Origin: Haematobia irritans
Taxonomy: Eukaryota > Arthropoda > Insecta > Diptera > Muscidae
NCBI RefSeq assembly: GCF_050003625.1
Contig: NC_134397.1
Span: 223,448,537-223,512,536 of the forward strand
Reading direction: 5' to 3'
DNA length: 64,000 bases
Below are positions 47,558 to 61,821 of this stretch, piece by piece (position 1 is the stretch's first letter; each line of letters opens with the position of its first letter). The notes under the pieces were generated by a model that was not told where the DNA came from, ran no database searches, and saw only the letters and a list, made by a program, of their open reading frames with translations. The position numbers were made by a program, and so were the translations under genes.

Positions 47558-50500
47558 TTCGATCTAGGACGCATAGTTTAGGAGATATGAGCAAAACAAG
47601 TTTTTCATACAAAAATTTCAATTTTTTCAGGATTTGGATGGAATTTTCGATTTTTTGGGGGTGGTCATGAATTAAGCTCCTTTTCGCTGTAGGACGCATA
47701 GTTTAGGAGGTATGAGCAAAACAAGTTTTTCATATAAAAATTTCAATTTTTTCAGGATTTGGATGGAATTTTCGATTTTTTGGGGGTGGTCATGAATTAA
47801 GCTCCTTTTCGCTGTAGGACGCATAGTTTAGGAGATATGAGCAAAACAAGTTTTTCATATAAAAATTTCAATTTTTTGGGGGTGGTCATGAATTAAGCTC
47901 CTTTTCGCTCTAGGACGCATAGTTTAGGAGATATGAGCAAAACAAGTTTTTCATATAAAAATTTCAATTTTTCCAGGATTTGGTTGGAATTTGCGATATT
48001 TAGGGGGTGGTCATGAATTAAGCTCCTTTTCGCTCTAGGACGCATAGTTTAGGAGATATGAGCAAAACAAGTTTTTCATATAAAAATTTCAATTTTTCCG
48101 GGATTTGGATGGAATTTTCGATTTTTTGGGGGTGGTCATGAATTAAGCTCCTTTTCGCTCTAGGACGCATAGTTTAGGAGATATGAGTAAAACAAGCTTT
48201 TCATATAAAAATTTCAATTTTTTCAGGATTTGGATGGAATTTTCTATTTTTTGAGGGTGGTCATGAATTAAGCTCCTTTTCGCTCTAGGACGCATAGTTT
48301 AGGAGATATGAGCAAAACAAGTTTTTCATATAAAAATTTAATTTTTTTCAGGATTTGGTTGGAATTTTCGATATTTAGGGGGTGTCATGAATTAAGCCTC
48401 TTTTCGGTCTAGGACGCATAGTTTAGAAGATATGAGCAAAACAAGTTTTTCATATAAAAATTTCAATTTTTTCAGGATTTGGATGGAATTTTCGATTTTT
48501 TAGGGGTGGTCATGAATTAAGCTCCTTTTCGCTGTAGGACGCATAGTTTAGGAGATATGACCAAAACAAGTTTTTCATATTAAAATTTCAATTTTTTCAG
48601 GATTTGGATGGAATTTTCGATTTTTTGGGGGTGGTCATGAATTAAGCTCATTTTCGCTGTAGGACGCATAGTTTAGGAGATATGAGCAAAACAAGTTTTT
48701 TATAAAACATTTTAAATTTTTTCAGGATTTGGATGGAATTTTCGATTTTTTGGGGGCGGTCATGAATTAAGCTCCTTTTCGCTCTAGGACGCATAGTTTA
48801 GGAGATATGAGCAAAACAAGTTTTTCATATAAAAATTTCAATTTTTTCAGGATTTGGATGGAATTTTCGATTTTTTGGGGGTGGTCATGGATTAAGCTCC
48901 TTTTCGCTGTAGGACGCATAGTTTAGGAGATATGAGCAAAACAAGTTTTTCATATAAAAATTTCAATTTTTTCAGGATTTGGTTGCAATTTTCGATTTTT
49001 TGGGGGTGGTCATGAATTAAGCTCCTTTTCGCTGTAGGACGCATAGTTTAGGAGATATGAGCAAAACAAGTTTTTCATATAAAAATTTCAATTTTTTCAG
49101 GATTTGGATGGAATTTTCGATTTTTTGGGGGTTGGTCATGAATTAAGCTCCTTTTCGCTGTAGGACGCATAGTTTAGGAGGTATGAGCAAAACAAGTTTT
49201 TCATATAAAAATTTCAATTTTTTCAGGATTTGGATGGAATTTTCGATTTTTTTGGGTGTGGTCATGAATTAAGCTCCTTTTCGCTGTAGGACGCATAGTT
49301 TAGGAGAGTTTCGAATAAAAATTTCAATTTTTTCAGGATTTGGATGGAATTTTCGATTTTTTGGGGGTTGGTCATGAATTAAGCTCCTTTTCGCTGTAGG
49401 ACGCATAGTTTAGGAGATATGAGCAAAACAAGTTTTTCATATAAAAATTTCAATTTTTTCAGGATTTGGTTGCAATTTTCGATTTTTTGGGGGTGGTCAT
49501 GAATTAAGCTCCTTTTCGCTGTAGGACGCATAGTTTAGGAGATATGAGCAAAACAAGTTTTTCATATAAAAATTTCAATTTTTTCAGGATTTGGATGGAA
49601 TTTTCGATTTTTTGGGGGTTGGTCATGAATTAAGCTCCTTTTCGCTCTCGGACGCATAGTTTAGGAGATATGAGCAAAACAAGTTTTTCATATAAAAATT
49701 TCAATTTTTTCAGGATTTGGATGGAATTTTCGATTTTTTGGGGGTGGTCATGAATTAAGCTCCTTTTCGCTCTAGGGCGCATAGTTTAGGAGATATGAGC
49801 AAAACAAATTTTTCATATAACAATTTAAAAATTTTCCGGATTTGGATGGAATTTTCGATTTTTTGGGGGTGGTCATGAATTAAGCTCCTTTTCGCTCTAG
49901 GACGCATAGTTTAGGAGATATGTGCAAAACAAGTTTTTCATATAAAAATTTCAATTTTTTCAGGATTTGGATGGAATTTTCGATTTTTTGGTGGTGGTCA
50001 TGAATTAAGCTCCTTTTCGCTGTAGGACGCATAGTTTAGGAGATATCAGCAAAACAAGTTTTTCATATAAAAATTTCAATTTTTTCAGGATTTGGATGGA
50101 ATTTTCGATTTTTTGGGGGTGGTCATGAATTAAGCTCCTTTTCGCTCTAGGACGCATAGTTTAGGAGATATGAGCAAAACAAGTTTTTTTATATAAAAAT
50201 TTCAATTTTTTCAGGATTTGGTTGGAATTTTCGATTTTTTCGTGGTGGTCATGAATTAAGCTCCTTTTCGCTCTAGGACGCATAGTTTAGGAGATATGAG
50301 CAAAACAAGTTTTTCATATAAAAATTTCAATTTTTTCAGGATTTGGATGGAATTTTCGATTTTTTGGGGGTGGTCATGAATTAAGCTCCTTGTCGCTCTA
50401 GGACGCATAGTTTAGGAGTTATGAGCAAAACAAGTTTTTTATAAAAAATTTTAAATTTTTTCAGGATTTGGATGGAATTTTCGATTTTTTGGTGGTGGTC

Positions 50501-53500
50501 ATGAATTAAGCTCCTTTTCGCTGTAGGACGCATAGTTTAGGAGATATGAGCAAAACAAGTTTTTCATATAAAAATTTCATTTTTTCTTGGATTTGGATGG
50601 AATTTTCGATTTTTTGGGGGTGATCATGAATTAAGCTCCTTTTCGTTGTAGGACGCATAGTTTGGGAGATATGAGCAAAACAAGTTTTTCATATAAAAAT
50701 TTCATTTTTTCCAGGATTTGGATGGAATTTTCGATTTTTTGGGGGTGGTCATGAATTAAGCTCCTTTTCGCTGTAGGACGCATAGTTTAGGAGATATGAG
50801 CAAAACAAGTTTTTCATATAAAAATTTCAATTTTTTCAGGATTTGGTTGGAATTTTCGATTTTTTGGGGGTGGTCATGAATTAAGCTCCTTTTCGCTCTA
50901 GGACGCATAGTTTAGGAGATATGAGCAAAACAAGTTTTTCATATAAAAATTTCAATTTTTTCAGGATTTGGTTGGAATTTTCGATTTTTTGGGGGTGGTC
51001 ATGAATTAAGCTCCTTTTCGCTCTAGGACGCATAGTTTAGGAGATATGAGCAAAACAAGTTTTTCATATAAAAATTTCAATTTTTTCAGGATTTGGTTGG
51101 AATTTTCGATTTTTTGGGGGTGGTCATGAATTAAGCTCCTTTTCGCTCTAGGACGCATAGTTTAGGAGATATGAGCAAAACAAGTTTTTCATATAAATAT
51201 TTCAATTTTTTCAGGATTTGGATGGAATTTTCGATTTTTTGGTGGTGGTCATGAATTAAGCTCCTTTTCGCTGTAGGACGCATATTTTAGGAGATATGAG
51301 CAAAACAAGTTTTTCATATAAAAATTTCAATTTTTTCAGGATTTGGTTGGAATTTTCGATTTTTTGGGGGTGGTCATGAATTAAGCTCCTTTTCGCTCTA
51401 GGACGCATAGTTTAGGAGATATGAGCAAAACAAGTTTTTCATATAAAAATTTCAATTTTTTCAGGATTTGGATGGAATTTTCGATTTTTTGGTGGTGGTC
51501 ATGAATTAAGCTCCTTTTCGCTCTAGGACGCATAGTTTAGGAGATATGAGCAAAACAAGTTTTTCATATAAAAATTTCAATTTTTTCAGGATTTGGATGG
51601 AATTTTCGATTTTTTGGGGGTGGTCATGAATTAAGCTCCTTTTCGCTGTAGGACGCATAGTTTAGGAGATATGAGCAAAACAAGTTTTTCATAAAAAATT
51701 TAAAAATTTTCAGGATTTGGATGGAATTTTCGATTTTTTGGGGGGTGGGCATGAATTAAGCTCCTTTTCGCTCTAGGACGCATAGTTTAGGAGATATGAG
51801 CAAAACAAGTTTTTCATATAAAAATTTCAATTTTTTCCAGGATTTGGATAGAATTTTCGATTTTTTGGGGGTGGTCATGAATTAAGCTCCTTTTCGCTCT
51901 AGGACGCATAGTTTAGGAGATATGAGCAAAACAAGTTTTTCATATAAAAATATAAATTTTTTCAGGATTTGGATGGAATTTTCGATTTTTTAGGGGTGGT
52001 CATGAATTAAGCTCCTTTTCGCTCTAGGACGCATAGTTTAGGAGATATTAGCAAAACAAGTTTTTCATATAAAAATTTCATTTTTTTTCAGGATTTGGAT
52101 GGAATTTTCGATTTTTTGGGGGTTGTCATGAATTAAGCTCCTTTTCGCTGTAGGACGCATAGTTTAGGAGATATGAGCAAAACAAGTTTTTCATATAAAA
52201 ATTTCAATTTTTTGAGGATTTGGATGGAATTTTCGATTTTTTGGGGGTGGTCATGAATTAAGCTCCTTTTCGCTCTAGGACGCATAGTTTAGGAGATATG
52301 AGCAAAACAACTTTTTCATATAAAAATTTCAATTTTTTGAGGTGGTCATGAATTAAGCTCTTTTTCGCTCTAGGACGCATAGTTTAGGAGATATGAGCAA
52401 AACAAGTTTTTCATATAAAAATTTCAATTTTTTCAGGATTTGGATGGAATTTTCGATTTTTTGGTGGTGGTCATGAATTAAGCTCCTTTTCGATCTAGGA
52501 CGCATAGTTTAGGAGATATGAGCAAAACAAGTTTTTCATATAAAAATTTCAATTTTTTCAGGATTTGGATGGAATTCTCGATTTTTTGGGGGTGGTCATG
52601 AATTAAGCTCCTTTTCGCTGTAGGACGCATAGTTTAGGAGATATGAGCAAAACAAGTTTTTCATATAAAAATTTAAAAATTTTCAGGATTTGGATGGAAT
52701 TTTCGATTTTTTGGGGGTGGTCATGAATTAAGCTCCTTTTCGCTCTAGGACGCATAGTTTAGGAGATATGAGCAAAACAAGTTTTTCATATAAAAATTTC
52801 ATTTTTTCCAGGATTTGGATGGAATTTTCGATTTTTTGGGGGTGGTCATGAATTAAGCTCCTTTTCGCTGTAGGACGCATAGTTTAGGAGATATGAGCAA
52901 AACAAGTTTTTCATATAAAAATTTCAATTTTTTTCAGGATTTGGATGGAATTTTCGATTTTTTGGTGGTGGTCATGAATTAAGCTCCTTTTCGCTCTAGG
53001 ACGCATAGTTTAGGAGATATGAGCAAAACAAGTTTTTCATATAAAAATTTCAATTTTTTCAGGATTTGGATGGAATTTTCGATTTTTTGGGGGTGGTCAT
53101 GAATTAAGCTCTTTTTCGCTCTAGGACGCATAGTTTAGGAGATATGAGCAAAACAAGTTTTTCATATAAAAATTTCAATTTTTTCAGGATTTGGATGAAA
53201 TTTTCGATTTTTTGGGGGTGGTCATGAATTAAGCTCCCTTTCGCTGTAGGACGCATAGGTTAGGAGATATGAGCAAAACAAGTTTTTCATATAAAAATTT
53301 CAATTTTTTCAGGATTTGGATGGAATTTTCGATTTTTTGGGGGTGGTCATGAATTAAGCTCCTTTTCGCTCTAGGTCGCATAGTTTAGGAGATATGAGCA
53401 AAACAAGTTTTTCATATAAAAATTTCAATTTTTTCAGGATTTGGATGGAATTTTCGATTTTTTGGGGGTGGTCATGAATTAAGCTCCTTTTCGCTGTAGG

Positions 53501-54433
53501 ACGCATAGTTTAGGAGATATGAGCAAAACAAGTTTTTCATATAAAAATTTCAATTTTTTCAGGATTTGGATGGAATTTTCCATTTTTTGGGGGTGGTCAT
53601 GAATTAAGCTCCTTTTCGCTCTAGGACGCATAGTTTAGGAGATATGAGCAAAACAAGTTTTTCATATAAAAATTTCAATTTTTTCAGGATTTGGATGGAA
53701 TTTTCGATTTTTTAGGGGTGGTCATGAATTAAGCTCCTTTTCGCTCTAGGACGCATAGTTTAGGAGATATGAGCAAAACAAGTTTTTCATATAAAAATTT
53801 CAATTTTTTGGGGTGGTCATGAATTAAGCTCCTTTTCGCTCTAGGACGCATAGTTTAGGAGATATGAGCAAAACAAGTTTTTCATATAAAAATTTCAATT
53901 TTTTCAGGATTTGGATGGAATTTTCGATTTTTTGGGGGTGGTCATGAATTAAGCTCCCTTTCGCTGTAGGACGCATAGTTTAGGAGATATGAGCAAAACA
54001 AGTTTTTCATATAAAAATTTCAATTTTTTCAGGATTTGGATGGAATTTTCGATTTTTTGGTGGTGGTCATGAATTAAGCTCCTTTTCGCTGTAGGACGCA
54101 TAGTTTAGGAGATATGAGCAAAACAAGTTTTTCATATAAAAATTTCAATTTTTTCAGGATTTGGATGGAATTTTCGATTTTTTGGGGGTGGTCATGAATT
54201 AAGCTCCTTTTCGCTGTAGGACGCATAGTTTAGGAGATATGAGCAAAACAAGTTTTTCATATAAAAATTTCAATTTTTTCAGGATTTGGATGGAATTTTC
54301 GATTTTTTGGGGGTGGTCATGAATTAAGCTCCTTTTCGCTGTAGGACGCATAGTTTAGGAGATATGAGCAAAACAAGTTTTTCATATAAAAATTTAAATT
54401 TTTTCAGGATTTGGATGGAATTTTCGATTTTTT

Positions 54434-57400
54434 GGCTCCTTTTCGCTCTAGGACGCATAGTTTAGGAGATATGAGCAAAACAAGTTTTTCATATAAAAAT
54501 TTAAATTTTTTCAGGATTTGGATGGAATTTTCGATTTTTTGGCTCCTTTTCGCTCTAGGACGCATAGTTTAGGAGATATGAGCAAAACAAGTTTTTCATA
54601 TAAAAATTTCAATTTTTTCAGGATTTGGATGGAATTTTTGATTTTTTGGGGGTGGTCATGAATTAAGCTCCTTTTCGCTCTAGGACGCATAGTTTAGGAG
54701 ATATGAGCAAAACAAGTTTTTCATATAAAAATTTCAATTTTTTCAGGATTTGGATGGAATTTTCCATTTTTTGGGGGTGGTCATGAATTAAGCTCCTTTT
54801 CGCTCTAGGACGCATAGTTTAGGAGATATGAGCAAAACAAATTTTTCATATAACAATTTGGAAATTTTCAGGATTTGGATGGAATTTTCGATTTTTTGGG
54901 GTGGTAATGAATTAAGCTCCTTTTCGCTCTAGGACGCATAGTTTAGGAGATATGAGCAAAACAAGTTTTTCATATAAAAATTTCAATTTTTTCAGGATTT
55001 GGATGGAATTTTCGATTTTTTGGTGGTGGTCATGAATTAAGCTCCTTTTCGCTCTAGGACGCATAGTTTAGGAGATATGAGCAAAACAAGTTTTTCATAT
55101 AAAAATTTAAATTTTTTCAGGATTTGGTTGGAATTTTCGATTTTTTGGGGGTGGTCATGAATTAAGCTCCTTTTCGCTCTAGGACGCATAGTTTAGGAGA
55201 TATGAGCAAAACAAGTTTTTCATATAAAAATTTAAATTTTTTCAGGATTTGGATGGAATTTTCGATTTTTTGGGGGTGGTCATGAATTAAGCTCCTTTTC
55301 GCTCTAGGACGCATAGTTTAGGAGATATGAGCAAAACAAGCTTTTCATATAAAAATTTAAATTTTTTCAGGATTTGGATGGAATTTTCCATTTTTTGGGG
55401 GTGGTCATGAATTAAGCTCCTTTTCGCTCTAGGACGCATAGTTTAGGAGATATGAGCAAAACAAGTTTTTCATATAAAAATTTCAATTTTTTCAGGATTT
55501 GGATGGAATTTTCGATTTTTTGGCTCCTTTTCGCTCTAGGACGCATAGTTTAGGAGATATGAGCAAAACAAGTTTTTCATATAAAAATTTAAATTTTTTC
55601 AGGATTTGGATGGAATTTTCGATTTTTTGGCTCCTTTTCGCTCTAGGACGCATAGTTTAGGAGATATGAGCAAAACAAGTTTTTCATATAAAAATTTCAA
55701 TTTTTTCAGGATTTGGATGGAATTTTCGATTTTTTGGGGGTGGTCATGAATTAAGCTCCTTTTCGCTCTAGGACGCATAGTTTAGGAGATATGAGCAAAA
55801 CAAGTTTTCATATAAAAATTTCAATTTTTTCAGGATTTGGATGGAATTTTCCATTTTTTGGGGGTGGTCATGAATTAAGCTCCTTTTCGCTCTAGGACGC
55901 ATAGTTTAGGAGATATGAGCAAAACAAGTTTTTCATATAAAAATTTAAATTTTTTCAGGATTTGGATGGAATTTTCGATTTTTTGGCTCCTTTTCGCTCT
56001 AGGACGCATAGTTTAGGAGATATGAGCAAAACAAATTTTTCATATAACAATTTGGAAATTTTCAGGATTTGGATGGAATTTTCGATTTTTTGGGGTGGTC
56101 ATGAATTAAGCTCCTTTTCGCTCTAGGACGCATAGTTTAGGAGATATGAGCAAAACAAGTTTTTCATATAAAAATTTCAATTTTTTCAGGATTTGGATGG
56201 AATTTTCGATTTTTTGGTGGTGGTCATGAATTAAGCTCCTTTTCGCTGTAGGACGCATAGTTTAGGAGATATGAGCAAAACAAGTTTTTCATATAAAAAT
56301 TTAAATTTTTTCAGGATTTGGTTGGAATTTTCGATTTTTTGGGGGTGGTCATGAATTAAGCTCCTTTTCGCTCTAGGACGCATAGTTTAGGAGATATGAG
56401 CAAAACAAGTTTTTCATATAAAAATTTAAATTTCAATTTTTTCAGGATTTGGATGAAATTTTCGATTTTTTGGTGGTGGTCATGAATTAAGCTCCTTTTC
56501 GCTGTAGGACGCATAGTTTAGGAGATATGAGCAAAACAAGTTTTTCATATAAAAATTTAAATTTTTTCAGGATTTGGTTGGAATTTTCGATTTTTTGGGG
56601 GTGGTCATGAATTAAGCTCCTTTTCGCTCTAGGACGCATAGTTTAGGAGATATGAGCAAAACAAGTTTTTCATATAAAAATTTCAATTTTTTCAGGATTT
56701 GGATGGAATTTTCCATTTTTTGGGGGTGGTCATGAATTAAGCTCCTTTTCGCTCTAGGACGCATAGTTTAGGAGATATGAGCAAAACAAGTTTTTCATAT
56801 AAAAATTTAAATTTTTTCAGGATTTGGATGGAATTTTCGATTTTTTGGCTCCTTTTCGCTCTAGGACGCATAGTTTAGGAGATATGAGCAAAACAAGTTT
56901 TTCATATAAAAATTTAAATTTTTTCAGGATTTGGATGGAATTTTCGATTTTTTGGCTCCTTTTCGCTCTAGGACGCATAGTTTAGGAGATATGAGCAAAA
57001 CAAGTTTTTCATATAAAAATTTCAATTTTTTCAGGATTTGGATGGAATTTTCGATTTTTTGGGGGTGGTCATGAATTAAGCTCCTTTTCGCTCTAGGACG
57101 CATAGTTTAGGAGATATGAGCAAAACAAGTTTTTCATATAAAAATTTCAATTTTTTCAGGATTTGGATGGAATTTTCCATTTTTTGGGGGTGGTCATGAA
57201 TTAAGCTCCTTTTCGCTCTAGGACGCATAGTTTAGGAGATATGAGCAAAACAAATTTTTCATATAACAATTTGGAAATTTTCAGGATTTGGATGGAATTT
57301 TCGATTTTTTGGGGTGGTCATGAATTAAGCTCCTTTTCGCTCTAGGACGCATAGTTTAGGAGATATGAGCAAAACAAGTTTTTCATATAAAAATTTCAAT

Positions 57401-58248
57401 TTTTTCAGGATTTGGATGGAATTTTCGATTTTTTGGTGGTGGTCATGAATTAAGCTCCTTTTCGCTGTAGGACGCATAGTTTAGGAGATATGAGCAAAAC
57501 AAGTTTTTCATATAAAAATTTAAATTTTTTCAGGATTTGGTTGGAATTTTCGATTTTTTGGGGGTGGTCATGAATTAAGCTCCTTTTCGCTCTAGGACGC
57601 ATAGTTTAGGAGATATGAGCAAAACAAGTTTTTCATATAAAAATTTAAATTTTTTCAGGATTTGGATGGAATTTTCGATTTTTTGGGGGTGGTCATGAAT
57701 TAAGCTCCTTTTCGCTCTAGGACGCATAGTTTAGGAGATATGAGCAAAACAAGCTTTTCATATAAAAATTTCAATTTTTTCAGGATTTGGATGGAATTTT
57801 CCATTTTTTGGGGGTGGTCATGAATTAAGCTCCTTTTCGCTCTAGGACGCATAGTTTAGGAGATATGAGCAAAACAAGTTTTTCATATAAAAATTTCAAT
57901 TTTTTCAGGATTTGGATGGAATTTTCGATTTTTTGGCTCCTTTTCGCTCTAGGACGCATAGTTTAGGAGATATGAGCAAAACAAGTTTTTCATATAAAAA
58001 TTTCAATTTTTTCAGGATTTGGTTGGAATTTTCGATTTTTTGGGGGTGGTCATGAATTAAGCTCCTTTTCGCTCTAGGACGCATAGTTCAGGATATATGA
58101 GCAAAACAAGTTTTTCATACAAAAATTTAAATTTTTTCAGCATTTGGTTGGAATTTTCGATTTTTTGGGGGGTGGTCATGAATTAAGCTCCTTTTCGCTC
58201 TAGGACGCATAGTTAAGGAGATATGAGCAAAACAAATTTTTCATATAA
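54434..58248 (+). repeat. Higher-order satellite blocks of about 1.2 kb
   Basis: The ACAATTTGGAAA marker unit recurs at 54853, 56047, 57266 and 58248 (intervals 1194, 1219 and 982 bp). Each interval carries one to three 107-bp units (TTTTTTGGCTCC) and CCATTTTTTGGGGG units in a similar order. Confidence 0.8.
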
Positions 58249-60016
58249 CAATTTGGAAATTTTCAGGATTTGGATGGAATTTTCGATTTTTTGGGGTGGT
58301 CATGAATTAAGCTCCTTTTCGCTGTAGGACGCATAGTTTAGGAGATATGAGCAAAACAAGTTTTTCATATAAAAATTTCAATTTTTTCTGGATTTGGTTG
58401 GAATTTTCGATTTTTTGGGGGTGGTCATGAATTAAGCTCCTTTTCGCTCTAGGACGCATAGTTTAGGAGATATGAGCAAAACAAGTTTTTCATATAAAAA
58501 TTTAAAAATTTTCAGGATTTGGATGGAATTTTCGATTTTTTGGGGGGTGGTCATGAATTAAGCTCCTTTTCGCTCTAGGACGCATAGTTTAGGAGATATG
58601 AGCAAAACAAGTTTTTCATATAAAAATTTAAATTTTTTCAGGATTTGGATGGAATTTTCGATTTTTTGGTGGTGGTCATGAATTAAGCTCCTTTTCGCTC
58701 TAGGACGCATAGTTTAGGAGATATGAGCAAAACAAGTTTTTCATATAAAAATTTCAATTTTTTCAGGATTTGGATGGAATTTTCGATTTTTTGGGGGTGG
58801 TCATGAATTAAGCTCCTTTTCGCTCTAGGACGCATAGTTTAGGAGATATGAGCAAAACAAGTTTTTCATATAAAAATTTAATTTTTTTCAGGATTTGGAT
58901 GGAATTTTCGATTTTTTGGGGGTGGTCATGAATTAAGCTCCTTTTCGCTGTAGGACGCATAGTTTAGGAGATATGAGCAAAACAAGTTTTTCATATAAAA
59001 ATTTCAATTTTTTCAGGATTTGGATGGAATTTTCGATTTTTTGGTGGTGGTCATGAATTAAGCTCCTTTTCGCTCTAGGACGCATAGTTTAGGAGATATG
59101 AGCAAAACAAGTTTTTCATATAAAAATTTCAATTTTTTCAGGATTTGGATGGAATTTTCGATTTTTTGGTGGTGGTCATGAATTAAGCTCCTTTTCGCTC
59201 TAGGTCGCATAGTTTAGGAGATATTAGCAAAACAAGTTTTTCATATAAAAATTTAAATTTTTTCAGGATTTGGATGGAATTTTCGATTTTTTGGGGGTGG
59301 TCATGAATTAAGCTCCTTTTCGCTCTAGGACGCATAGTTTAGGAGATATGAGCAAAACAAGTTTTTCATATAAAAATTTCATTTTTTCCAGGATTTGGAT
59401 GGAATTTTCGATTTTTTGGGGGTGGTCATGAATTAAGCTCCTTTTCGCTGTAGGACGCATAGTTTAGGAGATATGAGCAAAACAAGTTTTTCATATAAAA
59501 ATTTCAATTTTTTGAGGATTTGGATGGAATTTTCGATTTTTTGGGGGTGGTCATGAATTAAGCTCCTTTTCGCTCTAGGACGCATAGTTTAGGAGATATG
59601 AGCAAAACAAGTTTTTCATATAAAAATTTCAATTTTTTTTGGTGGTCATGAATTAAGCTCTTTTTCGCTCTAGGACGCATAGTTTAGGAGATATGAGCAA
59701 AACAAGTTTTTCATATAAAAATTTCAATTTTTTCAGGATTTGGATGGAATTTTCGATTTTTTGGGGGTGGTCATGAATTAAGCTCTTTTTCGCTCTAGGA
59801 CGCATAGTTTAGGAGATATGAGCAAAACAAGTTTTTCATATAAAAATTTCAATTTTTCCAGGATTTGGATGGAATTTTCAATTTTTTGGTGGTGGTCATG
59901 AATTAAGCTCCTTTTCGCTCTAGGACGCATAGTTTAGGAGATATGAGCAAAACAACTTTTTCATATAAAAATTTCAATTTTTTGGGGTGGTCATGAATTA
60001 AGCTCTTTTTCGCTCT
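58248..60016 (+). repeat. 1.77-kb satellite segment, copy 2
   Basis: The matching landmarks are at 58248, 59202, 59641 and 59947, all at exactly +15,146 from copy 1, with few substitutions between copies. Confidence 0.85.
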
Positions 60017-60418
60017 AGGTCGCATAGTTTAGGAGATATGAGCAAAACAAGTTTTTCATATAAAAATTTCAATTTTTTCAGGATTTGGATGGAATTTTAA
60101 ATTTTTTGGTGGTGGTCATGAATTAAGCTCCTTTTCGCTCTAGGACGCATAGTTTAGGAGATATGAGCAAAACAACTTTTTCATATAAAAATTTCAATTT
60201 TTTGGGGTGGTCATGAATTAAGCTCTTTTTCGCTCAAGGACGCATAGTTTAGGAGATATGAGCAAAACAAGTTTTTCATATAAAAATTTAAATTTTTTCA
60301 GGATTTGGATGGAATTTTCGATTTTTTGGGGGTGGTCATGAATTAAGCTCCTTTTCGCTCTAGGACGCATAGTTTAGGAGATATGAGCAAAACAAGTTTT
60401 TCAAAATTTCATTTTTTC

Positions 60419-61821
60419 CAGGATTTGGATGGAAATTTCGATTTTTTGGGGGTTGGTCATGAATTAAGTTCCTTTTCGCTGTAGGACGCATAGTTTAGGT
60501 GGTATGAGCAAAATAAGTTTTTCATATAAAAATTTAAATTTTTTCAGGATTTGGATGGAATTTTCGATTTTTTGGGGGTGGTCATGAATTAAGCTCTTTT
60601 TCGCTATAGGACGCATAGTTTAGGAGATATGAGCAAAACAAGTTTTTCATATAAAAATTTCAATTTTTTCAGGATTTGGATGGAATTTTCGATTTTTTGG
60701 TGGTGGTCATGAATTAAGCTCCTTTTCGCTCTAGGACGCATAGTTTTGGAGATATGAGCAAAACAAGTTTTTCATATAAAAATTTCAATTTTTTCAGGAT
60801 TTGGATGGAATTTTCGATTTTTTGGGGGTGGTCATGAATTAAGCTCCTTTTCGCTGTAGGACGCATAGTTTAGGAGATATGAGCAAAACAAGTTTTTCAT
60901 ATAAAAATTTCAATTTTTTCAGGATTTGGTTGGAATTTTCGATTTTTTGGGGGTGGTCATGAATTAAGCTCCTTTTCGCTCTAGGACGCATAGTTTAGGA
61001 GATATGAGCAAAACAACTTTTTCATATAAAAATTTCAATTTTTTGGGGTGGTCATGAATTAAGCTCTTTTTCGCTCTAGGTCGCATAGTTTAGGAGATAT
61101 GAGCAAAACAAGTTTTTCATATAAAAATTTAAATTTTTTCAGGATTTGGATGGAATTTTCGATTTTTTGGTGGTGGTCATGAATTAAGCTCCTTTTCGAT
61201 CTAGGACGCATAGTTTAGGAGATATGAGCAAAACAAGTTTTTCATATAAAAATTTAAATTTTTTCAGGATTTGGATGGAAATTTCGATTTTTTGGGGGTT
61301 GGTCATGAATTAAGTTCCTTTTCGCTGTAGGACGCATAGTTTAGGTGGTATGAGCAAAATAAGTTTTTCATATAAAAATTTAAATTTTTTCAGGATTTGG
61401 ATGGAATTTTCGATTTTTTGGGGGTGGTCATGAATTAAGCTCTTTTTCGCTATAGGACGCATAGTTTAGGAGATATGAGCAAAACAAGTTTTTCATATAA
61501 AAATTTCAATTTTTTCAGGATTTGGATGGAATTTTCGATTTTTTGGTGGTGGTCATGAATTAAGCTCCTTTTCGCTCTAGGACGCATAGTTTTGGAGATA
61601 TGAGCAAAACAAGTTTTTCATATAAAAATTTCAATTTTTTCAGGATTTGGATGGAATTTTCGATTTTTTGGGGGTGGTCATGAATTAAGCTCCTTTTCGC
61701 TGTAGGACGCATAGTTTAGGAGATATGAGCAAAACAAGTTTTTCATATAAAAATTTCAATTTTTTCAGGATTTGGTTGGAATTTTCGATTTTTTGGGGGT
61801 GGTCATGAATTAAGCTCCTTT
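60419..61821 (+). repeat. Duplicated 557-bp satellite block, offset 846 bp
   Basis: 60419-60975 and 61265-61821 share GGAAATTTCG, AAGTTCCTTTT, TAGGTGGTATG, CGCTATAGG and TAGTTTTGGA, each at +846. Confidence 0.85.
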
